A stretch of DNA of 64,000 bases from Canna indica (GCA_034359265.1 CP136892.1:14866501-14930500), one strand, 5' to 3'. Numbered from the stretch's first letter, positions 23,344 to 36,165 are shown. Numbers and translations: made by a program. The notes: generated from the sequence alone by a model not told the origin.

Positions 23344-25045
23344 TTTTATAGTAAAAAATTAATGATGATATTATTAATTGATATAGTCACTATCTTTACA
23401 ATATAACATGCACTCATGACAAATACAATAAAAATTTATAAACGTCAATAATTATTATACAAAAAATATATAATTGAATCTGAATCGATCTTATCCCGAC
23501 CATTTACTTTCTTTCTTTACCCGAAAAGAAATGCATCCGACCATTTACTAATATAATGATATATTTCGTAGACATTAACAATAAATAGAAAAGTACATAG
23601 TAATTTAATAACCTAAAAAATGAGCAAATTCATAATTTCAACACATGTATAATATTGATATAGTTCTTAATTGAATATTATTTAATTAATTTTTGTAACA
23701 TATAAGTATAAAATATTTATAGAAAATCAAATAACAATCGTAATATGTTTAATAAAGAGAATTGTTAATTATATAGCCAATTAATCATAGACAATAAGTA
23801 AGATTTCAAAAAATGATAAGATGAAAAATACGAAAAAAAAAATGCATGTGAAATTGACGAATATTTTCAAATTAGATATATTTTCTAATTAAATATAGTC
23901 AAATATGAACATAAAGTTCAGGAGCTAAAATTAATGATAATAGAATTTCATTATATGATAAGATGAAAAATTTAAAATAAAAAACTTATTAAATTGAAAT
24001 ATACTTCTAAATTAATCATGCTTCCAAATTAAATAATAATTATTATTATATAAAAATATTTTCTTAAAATATTATTTATAAAAGTTTAGTATATATAGCT
24101 ATTAAAGTGTAATATTCATTGTAAAGATATGAATTGTTAATTTATTAAATTAGCAATTAAAAATAGTAATGATTAATACATCAACAATTAAAATAATAAT
24201 CATTATAAAATTATTTGTGAATTAATAATTTTTCATATACATATAAGTATTGAACATTTGAAAACATTAAAATATTACAATAAATAAATTTTTTAATGTA
24301 ATTCGAGCTAATTCATAATTTATATCGCATGAACAATAATATATTCATAATTAAATATTATTTTTTTAAATTTTTATAGATATATAAGTATTGACCATTT
24401 AAAGAAAAATAAACATTAACAATATATTATTCAACGAGAGATTTACTAATTAAATAACCAATTAAATAAAATTAAAATTAAAATTTTAGGAGATGATAAT
24501 GAAAAAGTACAGAAGAATACTTATAAAATTGATGAAAATCAAATTAATTTGTATATACTCAGAATAATTTTTAAATAAAAAATTAAAATACTAATATTTT
24601 TTTAAATAAAAAGTCAAAATCATTTCAAAGAAAATAATACTATATAATATAAATATATGAAAACATATATAAATAAAATAAAAATATTAATATTTCTGAG
24701 AGTAAATATTAAATATAACACAGATATAAAGTAAATTGTACCAATTAGCATTCCATGAGTATTGAAAACAAATTCAAAAATAAGAAAAATCTAAATTATA
24801 TAATTTTATTAAACAATAAAGGTAAAATGATATTTTAATAGAATCGAACTCTGATAAAAAATGCAAAACAAATATAAAAAATAATTTTTACTTCAAAAAG
24901 TATTTTTAACAATTATTCAATAAATCTATAATTATTACCATAGAAATTTATAATTATTTTCTCAAATGAGGTAATAGAATCAAATACAAAACGTGTTTTC
25001 TCAAATTAGATACTTTGGATATAAACCCAATCGAGAAGCGAGTGA
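22834..25045. other. 2.2-kb extremely AT-rich spacer
   Basis: No coding signal. It begins with a short GC-rich self-complementary patch in AT-rich text (AACTCGCGCATTGCGCAATT, about 22859-22878) and continues as A/T-rich sequence with a TA-dinucleotide run at about 23313-23339. It may be an old non-autonomous transposon, but neither termini nor a target duplication could be established. Confidence 0.45.
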
Positions 25046-25049
25046 ACAA

Positions 25050-25350
25050 TCATTCTTGGAAGAGCTCCTCGCTGAGGCTCGCCAACTGCTCGATCCGGTG
25101 AAAACACCCGAGTTTCAACAATAGCATCGCGTAGGCTCGAGATTCGTAGTTGGATTGTCTCATGATCGCCGTCAAGGACTCGACCACGTCAGCATTCCCG
25201 GCAACGACGTTGGTGATGCCTTCCTCCGAGATCTGAAGCGCTTGGAGAATGCCGAGCGCGCCGAAGGAAAGCGACAATGCGAAGAGATTGCGGTGTGACT
25301 TCTGAGAGCTGCTGTCTTGCCCGACGTAGGCGCAATTCGGAGAAGTCGAC
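25050..25350 (-). pseudogene. Fragment of a plant U-box/ARM E3 ligase (PUB type)
   Basis: About 75 codons read LGILQALQISEEG, then VVESLTAIMRQSNYESRAYAMLLLKL. This is the armadillo-repeat part typical of PUB20/21/CMPG1-type U-box ubiquitin ligases. The U-box and the rest of the ARM region are absent. The frame stops just after ELFQE, where the family continues. Its GC-rich composition against flanking AT-rich DNA suggests a gene fragment captured by or stranded in transposon sequence. Confidence 0.6.
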
Positions 25351-25359
25351 TACTTAAAA

Positions 25360-26510
25360 TTTCTTCTGAAATCGCCAGAAGAAATTAAACTGCCCATAAT
25401 GCATTAGAAACCACTCTTCTAAAATCGTCTTGGGGAGATAGAGAGACGTGCTCAGAGAGATAAAGGAGAGATATATAGGAGATCGTGCTGAGCCGTTATT
25501 ATAATTTAATGGATAAATTACACTGATCTTTCATGAAATTTAGTAAAATTACACTGACTCCTCATCTATTTGTCCAAGTTACAATCACCTCCACTGAATA
25601 ATTTTTTTATGGAAGGTTTGTGTAATATTTTACAAAACTCAAGAAAGATTTGTGTAATCTTATTTCGTAATAGGGGAGGTTTATGTAATCTTTTACAAAA
25701 CTCAAAAGAGTTATAAAATAAAATTATAAATAGATGGGAGGTTAGTATAATTTTATTAAACTTTTGGGAAGATCAGTATAATTTATCCTAATTTAATTAT
25801 TATAGGTTAATTATAGTATTAAAAGTTAATTAATTTTGTATTAAACATTTTTTATATAAAAAAATCAAAATGAAAATTTTCAAAAAACTCATAAAATAAC
25901 ACATCAGTGAACATAGTTTTTGAAGGTGCCGAGTGACTTGGTTAAATCTTGATTTTAAGTATATAAATGCATATGGGAGTAAAATAGTGAGCAAGGTGGC
26001 ATTTATGAGCTCAATTTTTTTGACAGGAATTTAATGTTGGGTACTTTATTTCTCGAAAGAAGAATGAGAAGACGTTGGCAGAAAGCACAGTAATATGGAC
26101 GGAGGTGACGATGCTTCCAAAGTGAAGAAGGTGCAGCGCAGGGAAGAGGGTTTCTGCTCCACGTGTTCTTTCAAGGCTGAAGTGCATGCGGCAGCGTCTG
26201 TGGCAAAGGAACAGTGAAAAAGAGCAAATGTGATGAGATGCTTCATTCAATTAAATACCAAAACAAGGATATGCTATAAAGAGATCGGCCCTCTCAGATG
26301 TGAAGCTGAGATCAACAACAAGCAAACACAATAGAAATACGAGGTGGAAGAAGAGAGGTGGCAAGCAAACACAATAATTAATACGAGGTGGAAGAAAGAG
26401 GTAAGAAAGCAGAACGAACTAATTTCCCTTTCATTCAAATTCGAAAACAGCATCAATACAAGTATTTTATTTATATCCCTCAGCTAAACCATATGTCTCT
26501 AGAAGCTACC
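25360..26510. other. Spacer with repeated non-coding blocks
   Basis: Two or three related phrases, such as TTTGTGTAATCTT and GTTTATGTAATCTTTTACAAA, recur at 25618-25700. A GTATTAAAAGTTAATTAATTT block occurs near 25818, and a roughly 40-bp imperfect duplication (AAGCAAACACAATA, then ATACGAGGTGGAAGAA) at about 26321-26400. Short GC-richer open frames at 26046-26246 have no recognisable homology. Confidence 0.4.
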
Positions 26511-26524
26511 ACAACTAAAGTAAC

Positions 26525-26974
26525 TAGGGCTGTCCATTCGGTTCGAACCGAACCGAATAAGCCCAAACCGAATCGAATAAGTCCAAACCGAAATTTTTTT
26601 ATATCCGAATTCCAACCCGAACCCGAACCGAACTATACCTAAACCGATTTAACCCGAACCGAAATTATTCGGTTCGGTTCGGTTTTCAACCCGAAAACTG
26701 AAATTTTAATTAAAAATTCAAAATTCAAAATAATTACTTAATACCTATTTAAGTAATTCTGTTAAAAATTAAAAAAAAATTATTTTTTTAATTAATTCGG
26801 TTTTCGGTTCGGGTCGGTTCCCGAATTCCGAAAACCGAATCCGAACCGAAATTCAAATTTCGGTTCGGTTCGGGTCAAAGAACCGAACCCACATGGTTGA
26901 AACCGAACCGAATCAAAAAATTCAGTTCGGTTTTTTGGTTCGGTTCGGTTTGAACCGAACCATGGACAACCCTA
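26525..26974. mobile_element. hAT MITE, GGTTCG/CGAACC family, copy 2
   Basis: Same family as 22436-22825, with termini TAGGGCTGTCC and GGACAACCCTA and a perfect 8-bp duplication AAAGTAAC at 26517-26524 and 26975-26982. It is 450 bp against 390 bp in copy 1. The main difference is an extra block of CGAACC/GGTTCG words near 26660-26710. Confidence 0.93.
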
Positions 26975-27058
26975 AAAGTAACTACGAAACACAAACGTTA
27001 CTCCACCTTGCATTTAGTCCCAGTACAATACTTCGTGAACTAGTCTACTTAGTCATTA

Positions 27059-27967
27059 TGTTAGGAAGAAAATTAGATTTTCTTATATGAATCCAAAAAT
27101 TCAAACATCAAAAATAAAAATATTAAATCGAATAAATTCAAAAAACACAAAGAACATCAAAATTTACGTGGTTCAATCCAACGAGATACTGGACCTACTC
27201 CATAAGGAGAACATGACACTTAATTTTATTAGAAAGAAAAAAAACGACTAATACAATAGATTCTGAATATAATTGATAACTTTTTTTTATATATCCTAAA
27301 ATTTGTCCTGTAAAATGTTGTTCTGTTGCTTGGATGAAAGAAAAAAAAAATTGCCTTTTGCATGCAATACACTGTCGCCGTGACTAAGAGAGGAAGATGA
27401 CGATCGCTCGCTGCTCTCCAACTACTCTCCAAAATGATGGTAAACTCTCTAGAGCTCTTGTGCAATGAATATTCAAGCCTTGATTACTGCTCCTTTTATA
27501 AGGGTGGAGAACCGGCTGTTGAAGATTGAGTCCAAAGAAATCATCTTCAGAGATTTCTAGACGATGGCCGCTCGGAGCGATTCATACGGTTGCGACAAGT
27601 AATTTCCTCTGTTCGAAACAGAGGAAAAAAATCACTGCTGATGGATAGGAATGGAGTCATATCTAATTGGCTGAGATAAGGGCCCCATTGGCCATGTCCA
27701 AAATTTCCTCGTCGTCGTTTGTGCTCATCTAAAGCCAAATAGAGATTGCAGCACACGATCAACAAAAAAAAGTTCTCATTCATTGGTTGATGAGGAAGGA
27801 CCCACTCAAAAGAGATGCTCCTTTTGATTGTGATGTAAACCTTGACTTGGTCAAAGTTATAATAGCCAACTTTAAAGATGGCTTGAGCTGCACCTGCACG
27901 CAAGTCTTTAAGAATTAATTTTGCAGACTTGATTCATCGTAGTTTTTAACTCGAGTCAATATTTACA
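27059..27967 (-). repeat. Copia 3' LTR
   Basis: About 909 bp. On the minus strand it begins TGTAAATATTGACTCGAG, directly after the polypurine tract, and ends CTTCCTAACA, obeying TG...CA. It contains the phrase TTTACGTGGTTCAATCC on the plus strand, seen in many plant copia LTRs. Open frames inside it (for example 27547-27903) are not genes. Confidence 0.82.
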
Positions 27968-28141
27968 TTTTCCTCCTTGATGAGACTTGAGCCCAACGTA
28001 GTTTACTCATATTCTCCCAATAATCACGTAGGACTAACATGTCCCTTGAATCAACCTAATCAAATTTAGACAATGATCAAACTTAGTCATTGGTAGAACT
28101 TTAGTCAGCATATCTGTAAGATCGTGAACCGTGTTAATTTT

Positions 28142-31100
28142 CTAAAATTTTATTTCTCCTTTTGAAATAATATCCCTGATGAAATGAAATTTGACATTGA
28201 TGTGCTTCGTCCTTTCATGGAACATCTGATATTTTGATAGATGAATTGCACTCTGACTGTCACTATACACGACTATGTCCCTATGCACGACTATGTCCTT
28301 ATTTGAAAAATTAGTTCTTTTATCAGGTTCCCAAGCCAAATTGATTCTTTAATCGCTTCTGTAATAATCATGTACTCCGCTTTAGTGGTGGAGAGGGCGA
28401 TAGTGGGTTGTAGGCCGGTTTTCCAACTTACTGCAGTTACGCCTATAGTGAAGATATAGGCGGTAGTCGATCTCCTCTTATCAAGATCACATGCATAATC
28501 TGAGTCTGAGTATCCTGCAAATGATTCATTAGTTCCACCGAAAATAAGATTGACTTTAAAAGTATCTTGTAAGTAGCGCAAAATCTATTTAACTATCTCC
28601 CAATGTGCTTTTCCCTGATTTGTCATGTACCAGCTCACAACACTAACTACACGTGCTATGTCTGGGCGGGTACAGATCATGGCGTACATAAGACTGCCAA
28701 TTGTACTTGCATAGGGTACCTATGACATGCCAATTCTTTTTTTTTTCATCTTTCGGGCATAGTAACTCTGATAATTTAAAGTGAGCGACAAAAGGTGTCT
28801 TGACGAATTTTGCTTCTTGCATGCCAAAGCGCTCAACCACTTGCTTTACATAACTCTCCTGTGTTAGGTACAACTTTTTTGATTTGCGATCTCGCTTAAT
28901 CTCCATCCCAAGGATTTTTCTTGCAGCCCCAAGGTCCTTCATGTCAAATTCACATTTAGAGTGTTTCTTAATCATGTCTATTTCAGTAATATCTTTTGCC
29001 GCAATAAGCATATCATCAACATAAAGGAGCAGATAAATCATAGAAATAATTGATTTCTTTAAATAAACACAACTATCAAAGGATGATCTGCTGAAACCAA
29101 TACCAATCATAAACTGATCAAACATCTTATACCATTGATTGGGAGATTGCTTGAGGCCATAGAGCGATATTTTTAGGAGGCAGACATGATCAATTTTATT
29201 TTTTTCTTCAAACCCTTCTGATTGTGTCATGTAGATTTGTTCTTCTAAGTCATCGTGTAGGAAAGTTGTCTTTACATTAAGTCGTTCTAACTCCAAGTCT
29301 TGAATGACTACTAATGCTAGAAGAACACGAATAGATGTATGTTTAACTACAGGAGAAAAAATATCTTTATAGTTAATTAATACATTCCTTTTGATTGTAT
29401 CACTTTGCCACAAGCCGAGCTTTATAGATACCGCCTTCTTTGAGTTTGTAGATCCACTTGCACCCAACAAGTTTCTTGTACGATGGAGGCTTCATAAGTT
29501 CCCAAGTATTATTTTTCTACAAGTACTTGAATTCTTCTGTCATAGCATCATACCACTTTCTTGAATCTGTCCGATTTAGGGCTTCTTTATAGGAGGCTGG
29601 TTCTTCAGTGCATAGAGTCTCTTCAGCCACTGCTAGAGCATATGTAGTAACATTTGCATACCTAGGATTATGATGTGGTGCTCTCCTAGGTCGGTTGATG
29701 GCGATTGAATAAGCATTCTTCTCCTCAACTTGATATTGCTCCTCCTGGACCCTATGAGACTCCTCCGGGACCTGAACATATTCTTCAGTGGTCTGTTCTA
29801 ATAAAGCAGTGTCATTGGCTTCTATGAAAGGTGGTCGAGGCGCAGGTGTAGAGAACCAGAATGTTTGGCTAGCAAACTGAGGTGGTGTTTCTTCTTGGGG
29901 CACTGGAGGGGTAGGTACCTCAGAGTCATCCTCTTATTGGTCATAAGAAAATATATTTCTTTGATCTAGGTCCTAATTTTTCTTCATTCACCCTGACATA
30001 GACTGTGCTCCCAAAAATTTTAAGATGGTCATAAGAAGCTTGCGATCCAGTCCATTTTTCCTCAAGCGTCTTGAATTCAATTGATGAAGAAGGAGATCGA
30101 TTTATCAAGTAGCAAGCGGTGGATGCAACCTCTGCCCAAAAGCTTTTAGAAATGTTAGCATTAGAAAGCATCCATCTTACCCTTTCTATAATGGTACGAT
30201 TCATCATTTCTGCTACTCCGTTCTGTTGAGGTGTGTGAGAACTGTGTGATATCTTATTATTCTTTCCCTAGAGCAAAAATCTTTAAATTATCCACTACAA
30301 AATTTTAGGCCATTGTTGGTTCGCAGAGTCCGAACATATCTCCTGGTTTACTTCTCGATTATTGACTTCCAAGACTAAAATTTAGAGAAGACATCAGATT
30401 TATTTTTAATATAATAAGCTCATACCTTCCTCGAGTAATCATCAATAAATATGAGCATGTATCGAGCCCCTCCTTGAGATTCAATCGGTGATGGCCTGCA
30501 TAGATTAGAGTGGATGTAGTCCAATTTTCCTTTAGCATAATGCTGCCCTATAAAGAATGAGACTTTTTTCCATTTGTCATAGATGCAATGTTCACATAAA
30601 TCTAATTTAGTCAATTTTTGCTTTCCAACTAGTCCCTTTTGTTCAAGTATTAGCATGCTCCTTTCATTAATATGCCCTAATCTCCTCTAATATCATATGT
30701 CATAATTTAGCAATATCATCATCAGAGTGTTCAAAAGTTACCATAATCGAACCACTTGTTATTGTTGTGTCTTGCAGAATGTAAAATTGGTTTACCTTTA
30801 GTACTTTCATTACTGTTAAAGATCCCTTTGTGACTCTGAAAACTCCATCTTGGCCTAAATACTTGTATCCAAGTGCATCTAGGAAAGGTAAAAAAATTAA
30901 ATTTCTTTTAAGACTCGAAACATGCTATACCTGAGTTAGGGTCTGTGTAACTTCGTCGTGCATTTTTATTTTAACTGAATCGACTCCTGCTACTTGACAT
31001 GATGAGTCATTTCCCATTGGCACTTCTTTTTCATTAGTATGTTCATATGTGGTAAACCAATCTTGATGCGATGTCATATGAAAAGAGCAACCTGAATCTA

Positions 31101-31617
31101 AAATCAATTTATCTTGAGATCTAGCATAATAAGCAGAAATATTAAATACCTCTACTTTTTCATCATCAACAGCATAAGATGCTTCCTCGTTCTGATTTTG
31201 TTCCTCTTGTCTCCATTTCAACTTACGATATTCTGATTTGATGTGTCCCATCCTTTTGCAATAATATCATTGTACGTTTTTTGACCTGAATTTAGATTTG
31301 AACTTACCCCGGCTTTTGTCCCGTGACCTATTTCGTCCTCTAGTGTTCAGGGCTTCTCCACGACTTCTAGAGGATCCTGTGGTAAGTTGAGAGTCGACAA
31401 TCTCCTTGGACACTAGCATTGTTGTAACCTCATCCAAAGTAATAGTATTCTTGTCATATAATAAACTTTCACGAAAATTTTTAAAAGAAGCAAAGAGCGT
31501 AATTAGAAGCATAAAAGTCTTATATTCTTCCTCAAATGTAACTCTCATATCCTCAAGATCAGCAAGAATAGAACAGAAAATGCTAATATAAAGGACGTCC
31601 ATGTCCTTCTTTATCAT
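28142..31617 (-). pseudogene. Copia gag-pol remnant (protease, integrase, RT, RNase H)
   Basis: Gag-like sequence lies at 31617-31267. A broken zinc knuckle reads YYCKRMGHIKSEYRK near 31260-31220, with one Cys changed to stop and one to Tyr. The protease LDSGCSFHMTSH is at about 31110. GAG-pre-integrase text, LCEHCIYDKW, and the integrase start FIDDYSRKV are at 30656-30420, with integrase core at 30207-29941. The RT is at 29470-28643, with LNVKTTFLHDDLEEQIYM and catalytic YVDDMLIA. RNase H with LSTTKAEYM is at 28581-28142. The order and motifs match plant copia elements. Stops and frame shifts separate the blocks. Confidence 0.9.
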
Positions 31618-31639
31618 AAGGGATACACCATTACAAGCC

Positions 31640-31835
31640 TTCCATCTTCGCGAGATTGTCGGACGACGTCATCACCTCCACCCACAATAAATACAAACAT
31701 GGCACGCCCGAGGTAACCTAAGTTCCAATTTTCATCACTAACGAGCGTCAGCAACCCCCCCTGCCCCGTCGGCGTTGAACCTGGCCAGGAGAGACACGAA
31801 ACCAGACTAGATTACTCCAAACCTTAAGCAGGAAC
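31640..31835 (+). repeat. 3' part of a gypsy-type 5' LTR
   Basis: Shares GAGGTAACCTAAGTT, GAGCGTCAGCAA and the terminal AAGCAGGAACATTTA with the remnants at 13706-14165 and 59162-59940. It is followed at once by GCGCCCACCGTGGGAC, the kind of post-LTR motif found at the start of the internal region of many plant gypsy elements. The upstream LTR part is missing, and the LTR abuts the broken end of the copia element. Confidence 0.7.
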
Positions 31836-31889
31836 ATTTAGCGCCCACCGTGGGACGGAGTAAAGCTTACCTCCCCCACAATAGTTTAC

Positions 31890-32940
31890 CTCCTCCTTGG
31901 AGTATCCACTGACGAGCATCAGCCTTTCCAACTTTCATGGGAAAACCCATTTTTGTGGTTTGCCTCCCTTTCGCCGTGATCTATTCATTCCTTCGAGGAC
32001 CTCTCCCGTGTCTTCCTCAACCAGTTCACCACATCGCGGGTCTATCACAAAACGAAGGCTGCCCTCCATTATGTCAGGCAGGGGCAACATGAGCCCATAA
32101 GAGAATACATGAACAGGTTCCAAGCCATAGCAGCTGAAATTTCCAACCTCGACCCACAAGTCGAATTTTACTCCATCAAACTTGGTTTAAAACCCGAACT
32201 CTTCGTCGACCAAATCACCCTGATAGAGCCTAAAGACATGGCTGAATTTTAGGAGAATGCTACTAGCTTCATAAAAATGGAAGAAATTTGGGAAGCAAAA
32301 AAAGATCGATTGGCAAAATCTCAAAGCCACTATCGAAGACAAAAAATCCAAGAAGGCAGATAGAAAAAGTGAAGACTACAACCGACACGAGCGGAGCAAC
32401 GGTAGAGGGATGAGGTCACCACCTCGCCCGAGTGCCCGATTCAAAAGGCACACTTCTTTCAGCACTAAGAAGGAAACCATCATTCGCGACATACCACCTG
32501 AAGCTTATCACATACCTCGCCAACGCGGGGAAATAAAAAGTTATCGCCTAATGCTGATGTAAGCAAGAAGTGCACATTCCACGACACTTATGGACATACT
32601 GTTGAGGATTGTGTAGTGCTCGGAGATCAACTTGAAGATTTAGTCAGTGCAGAACACTTGCACAAATACATCCATCACTAGAGAGAGAGGTCGGAGCAGG
32701 AGCTGCGACCCTCGATGATGAAGTCGGGCACCTCCGAATTCCCATAGGGAGAATAACCGAGTTGATCGCTCAGGAAACGAGCTCCGATGAGTCGTCGACT
32801 ACATCACCGTGCAAATTTGCAGGAGGCGAAGAGTCGAGCTCGGCCAGAAAGAGATTGAGTGCCAATTATTTGAAAGAATGAAAGCTCAGGATCTTGGCCA
32901 AATTGGTTGCAAATCATGAGGTCCAAATTTGTCGAGTTGA
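31890..32940 (+). pseudogene. Gypsy gag remnant without pol
   Basis: The region encodes a retrotransposon gag core, with LSRVFLNQFTTSRVYHKTK, LHYVRQGQHEPIREYMNRFQ and LDPQVEFYSIKLGLKPELF across about 31995-32210. A linker follows, then FHDTYGHTVEDCVVLGDQLE near 32577-32636, matching the 'FHxDxGHxTExC' zinc-finger-like segment of plant gypsy gags. In-frame stops occur, for example near 32250. No protease, RT or integrase follows, so it resembles a gag-only (TR-GAG-like) or truncated element. Confidence 0.75.
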
Positions 32941-32949
32941 CAGCTAATT

Positions 32950-34065
32950 ATTTCTTCTTTGATAAATGAAATCTCAAAAAATCACAACATACCTAGAAGC
33001 AACTAATCTTCTTATCATTTCAACAAATTAATTTTTGGTACAAATACAGTAATTAATTGCACATTAATTTTTTTATATCATAACTTTCGGCTATAAATAG
33101 TGAGTAGCCCCTCCTTTTCAAGATGATTAGATGCATTACTATCCACCTATTCTTTCTTAAGCATTTGTTTTTTAACACTATCAAGTACCCCTCTCCTTAT
33201 CCTTAAGAGATCAAAACTCTCGAAGTTGGTAATGGTGGTTTGAAGAGGGCTAAACGGTGCATGAGTGCAATATCGAATTAAAGTTTCTGTACTTGTAGCT
33301 ATGCCTTCAAAATTAATGGGTACTTGTAAATGTACTTGTTCACAAACCAGCCCGAACCCAATGGGCTACCCTTGCCTCCAAGCAGCTTCGCTGATTATAG
33401 ATGGCCAACTCACAACCAATCAGGCATTGACCAACTCACAACCATTTTGTCGAAAGCCATGGCCAGTTCGAGCCCAACCGGTGCACTATAAGTGGCCATG
33501 ATATGTAAACAAACCTACTGATCGAGTCACCCTATTGGCGGTCTAAACGAACCATTGCAATCGCTTTGACCTACAAGAATGGGAATAGATCTCTATTAAT
33601 GTGGGGAATGATCACAGTTCACCACCCGGTAATTGTCAACACCTCACATTGCATGCACGACTTCACCGCCGTAGAGATCAATTAAGCCAAGTCACCCAGA
33701 TAGAAGAAAACTAGCGGTTGCTAGTTTTGAAGGACTCCAACATTGAACTCTAGCGCCAAATTCAAAGGACTAGCTCATCGAACATGATTAGTCATGCACC
33801 AAGCTAGGAAGAATATATCGTGCACTACAATGAGCTGACATTCAGTTAGAGTCAAAAGACCAAATAGTTGGCCAAAGCATAGAGGGAAAGTTGGCAAACG
33901 ACGCAAGGGCATTCGACCAATCGAGCAAAAAGACCGCATAACTAGTCGAACCAATGCATAGGGCTAATTCAACGGGTCCGAAGAGGGCACCCTAGGACTA
34001 GTCTTAACGGCTCCCGTCGGAAGCCCAAACCAGGTGAGACCGATGAGACTACCAACCTGAATGAT
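32950..34065 (+). other. Retroelement-like non-coding sequence
   Basis: Contains phrases common in LTR-type leader or UTR sequence and short open frames without homology. It could be the non-coding internal and 3' region of the gag-only element. No polypurine tract or LTR boundary was established. Confidence 0.35.
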
Positions 34066-34067
34066 TG

Positions 34068-36164
34068 AGACAAATCCTCGACCGGTCTAATGACCCAAAT
34101 TCACTTGTTCAAACACATCCGCCCAAGCGTGTCAACAAACACATTGTCAAGTCAACAATAAGGCGTCTCTCATCACCAATGCATCAAACTCTAATGTAAC
34201 AAGGTGAGCAGCCACTCCATCGATCTTCTTACGACTTAGCACAATCCTCGATTTCACACCTCGGAGGGTGTGCCTAGCCCCAATGAGTCACCAAAGGGCC
34301 AGACGTTACAAAGAGACCTTGGCAAGCCTCAAGCACAAGCCTAGATCTAATGACACTACAGAAAGCTTGGTTGCATTATTTGAAGGCGTTAAGACTCATT
34401 TGACGCCTCAACAAAGCGAACCCTTGGTTTTCGACTACATCTAATGACAAAGATCAAGCTTGTTGTTCTTCACAACTCCATTCTCCAAATACATCAAGGC
34501 TTAGGGGGACTATTGGTGAGGAAAATCGAGCTCCAAATAGGTCCACCTAGTCCGCTAGGCCAACGGCCCACAAGGACCACCCTATCAAGCTTCTCAAAGG
34601 ATGAAAACATGTGCCCAATCGCACAGGTTTACTCCAAAATAATGAAAAAAATCCTCAAAGAAATGAGTAGATTATCTTTCAAGGTGTCTATAAAAGGTAA
34701 ACCCTCACCTATATGCAAGGGACCTCTCTTTTTGGTTTATTCGCCATGTTTCTCTTTCATTCAAGATGATTATATCTCTCGGACCCCTCTTTTGCCTTCT
34801 AAGATAATAACTTAATTGTCAAATGATCTTTCCAATGGCCCAATTCTGACAGGACACTTTTAAATATATTGATCGAGCCCGCTTTAACTCAACCTTACCA
34901 ATCATTTCAGTTGAGCCATCATTAGTGATATGGTCTCTTGATACATCTACGAAAACGGACCTCATCACTTTTAATATTATAATCGTAAGAATTTTTATAA
35001 CTTGAGAGACATGAATAAACCAAAAAATAATATAATTGTACTCAAATATTGTTAACGTTCAATAATATATAAATTCTTGCTGGTTGCATCTTGTTGCAAA
35101 GTGCAAGAGATGAAATATATCCAAATTCTTATGTGTGAGAAAAAAAAATCTTAGTATAGATAATTTTGTTTTTTAGAACTTAAATATTAAATGATCCAAA
35201 ATAGTGAAAATATTTATTAAAAATAAGAGGGAAAAACTTTCTTACATTGAAAATACTGTAAAACTTTAGAAAGTTCTACAATTTAAGTTGACATAACTTT
35301 CTATAAAATTAAATTTAACAATACATATATAGTCCCATCATTTATATTATACTATTTATATTTTTATTAATAAAAATGTATAAGACTTCTTAATGTATAA
35401 AAAATTAATTTTTTATTTCATTTATTACTTGAAAGCTCATCTCAAAAATTCATATATTCTTGAGTCTTTATATGGGAGTTATATATTTTAGCAATATTTC
35501 ATTTATTATTTGGGTCCAATCAGGTTCGCTTATGTATTGGTTTTGATCTAGTCAACCACACTAATTAGAGTCAAGTGCCTCAAGCAAGCACGACCTGACT
35601 TCATGTCGGGTTGAGCACGGCCCCAGGTGGCCCAAAGAAGCCGCCCAATCCGATTAAAATATGAGATTGAGTCAAGTCAGGCCAGACCAAGACCAGGCCG
35701 AGTACAGCTCGGGCCGAGCCGAGTTCGAACCGCCGACGAGTCAGGTCCGAGCAGCCCACGAGCCGGGCTGGCCCATTGCCACATTTGTATATTCTCAGCT
35801 TCTATCTCCTTGAAGATTCTCACAAGAATTCAGCACGTTGTCTTCAATCGCTTCATGCGGTGCAATACCCACCTAAAACCTTTGTGACTATGAACCTTCG
35901 TCAAGCTGGGCAGATCTTTCCGATAGACCATGAGGCATGCTGGCAGCATGAGTGGGTCGAGAAACTGCAGGAGGCGCACACCGGACTCCCTCGCCACATT
36001 GAAGGCGTCAATAGGTGTTGAAGAGGTTCGTGACGAAGGCCATCAGTCGACCAACATTGTCTTGTTTGAGGTCAGCAACAATGCGGCCGAGAGCAAGTAA
36101 TAATTTTTCAATAGTGAGAGATTTGGCGGAGATGATGTGTACGTCGTTAGGGAGGCTGTCAAGG
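34068..36164. repeat. 2.1-kb direct tandem repeat, copy A
   Basis: Nearly identical to 36203-38288 at a constant offset of 2,123 bases from about 34095 onward. It contains LTR-like promoter text (CTATAAAAGGTAAACCCTC near 34689), AT-rich sequence, and a UGT pseudogene piece at its right end. Compared with copy B it has 12-13 extra bases near 34083-34095. Differences between the copies are mostly single bases. Confidence 0.92.
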
Positions 36165-36165
36165 G
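35765..36165 (-). pseudogene. UGT72-like glycosyltransferase fragment (copy A)
   Basis: On the minus strand it encodes LPNDVHIISAKSLTIEKLL, then GRIVADLKQDNVGRLMAFVTNLF, and in shifted frames YRKDLPSL and WVLHRMKRLK. This is the N-terminal acceptor-binding half of a plant secondary-metabolite UDP-glycosyltransferase, closest in style to the UGT72 group. The upstream start is cut off at the duplication junction. Stops and frameshifts are present, and no C-terminal PSPG box is seen. Confidence 0.65.

Larger units (their letters stand above)
27059..31620 (-). mobile_element. Ty1/copia retrotransposon, 5' end truncated
   Basis: Minus-strand copia element with its 3' LTR at 27059-27967. A polypurine tract just inside it reads CATCAAGGAGGAAAA on the minus strand (about 27968-27983). 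The coding order from 31617 downward is gag, protease, integrase, RT, RNase H, which is the copia order. The 5' LTR and the start of gag are missing: similarity stops near 31620, where gypsy LTR sequence begins. Several frame changes and stops are present, so it is inactive. Confidence 0.9.

Noticed and set aside
26046..26246. Two overlapping minus-strand open frames
   Set aside because: GC is somewhat higher than the flanks, but no domain or homology is recognised, so a gene call is unsupported.
27547..27903. Open frame resembling a small protein
   Set aside because: It lies wholly inside the copia LTR.
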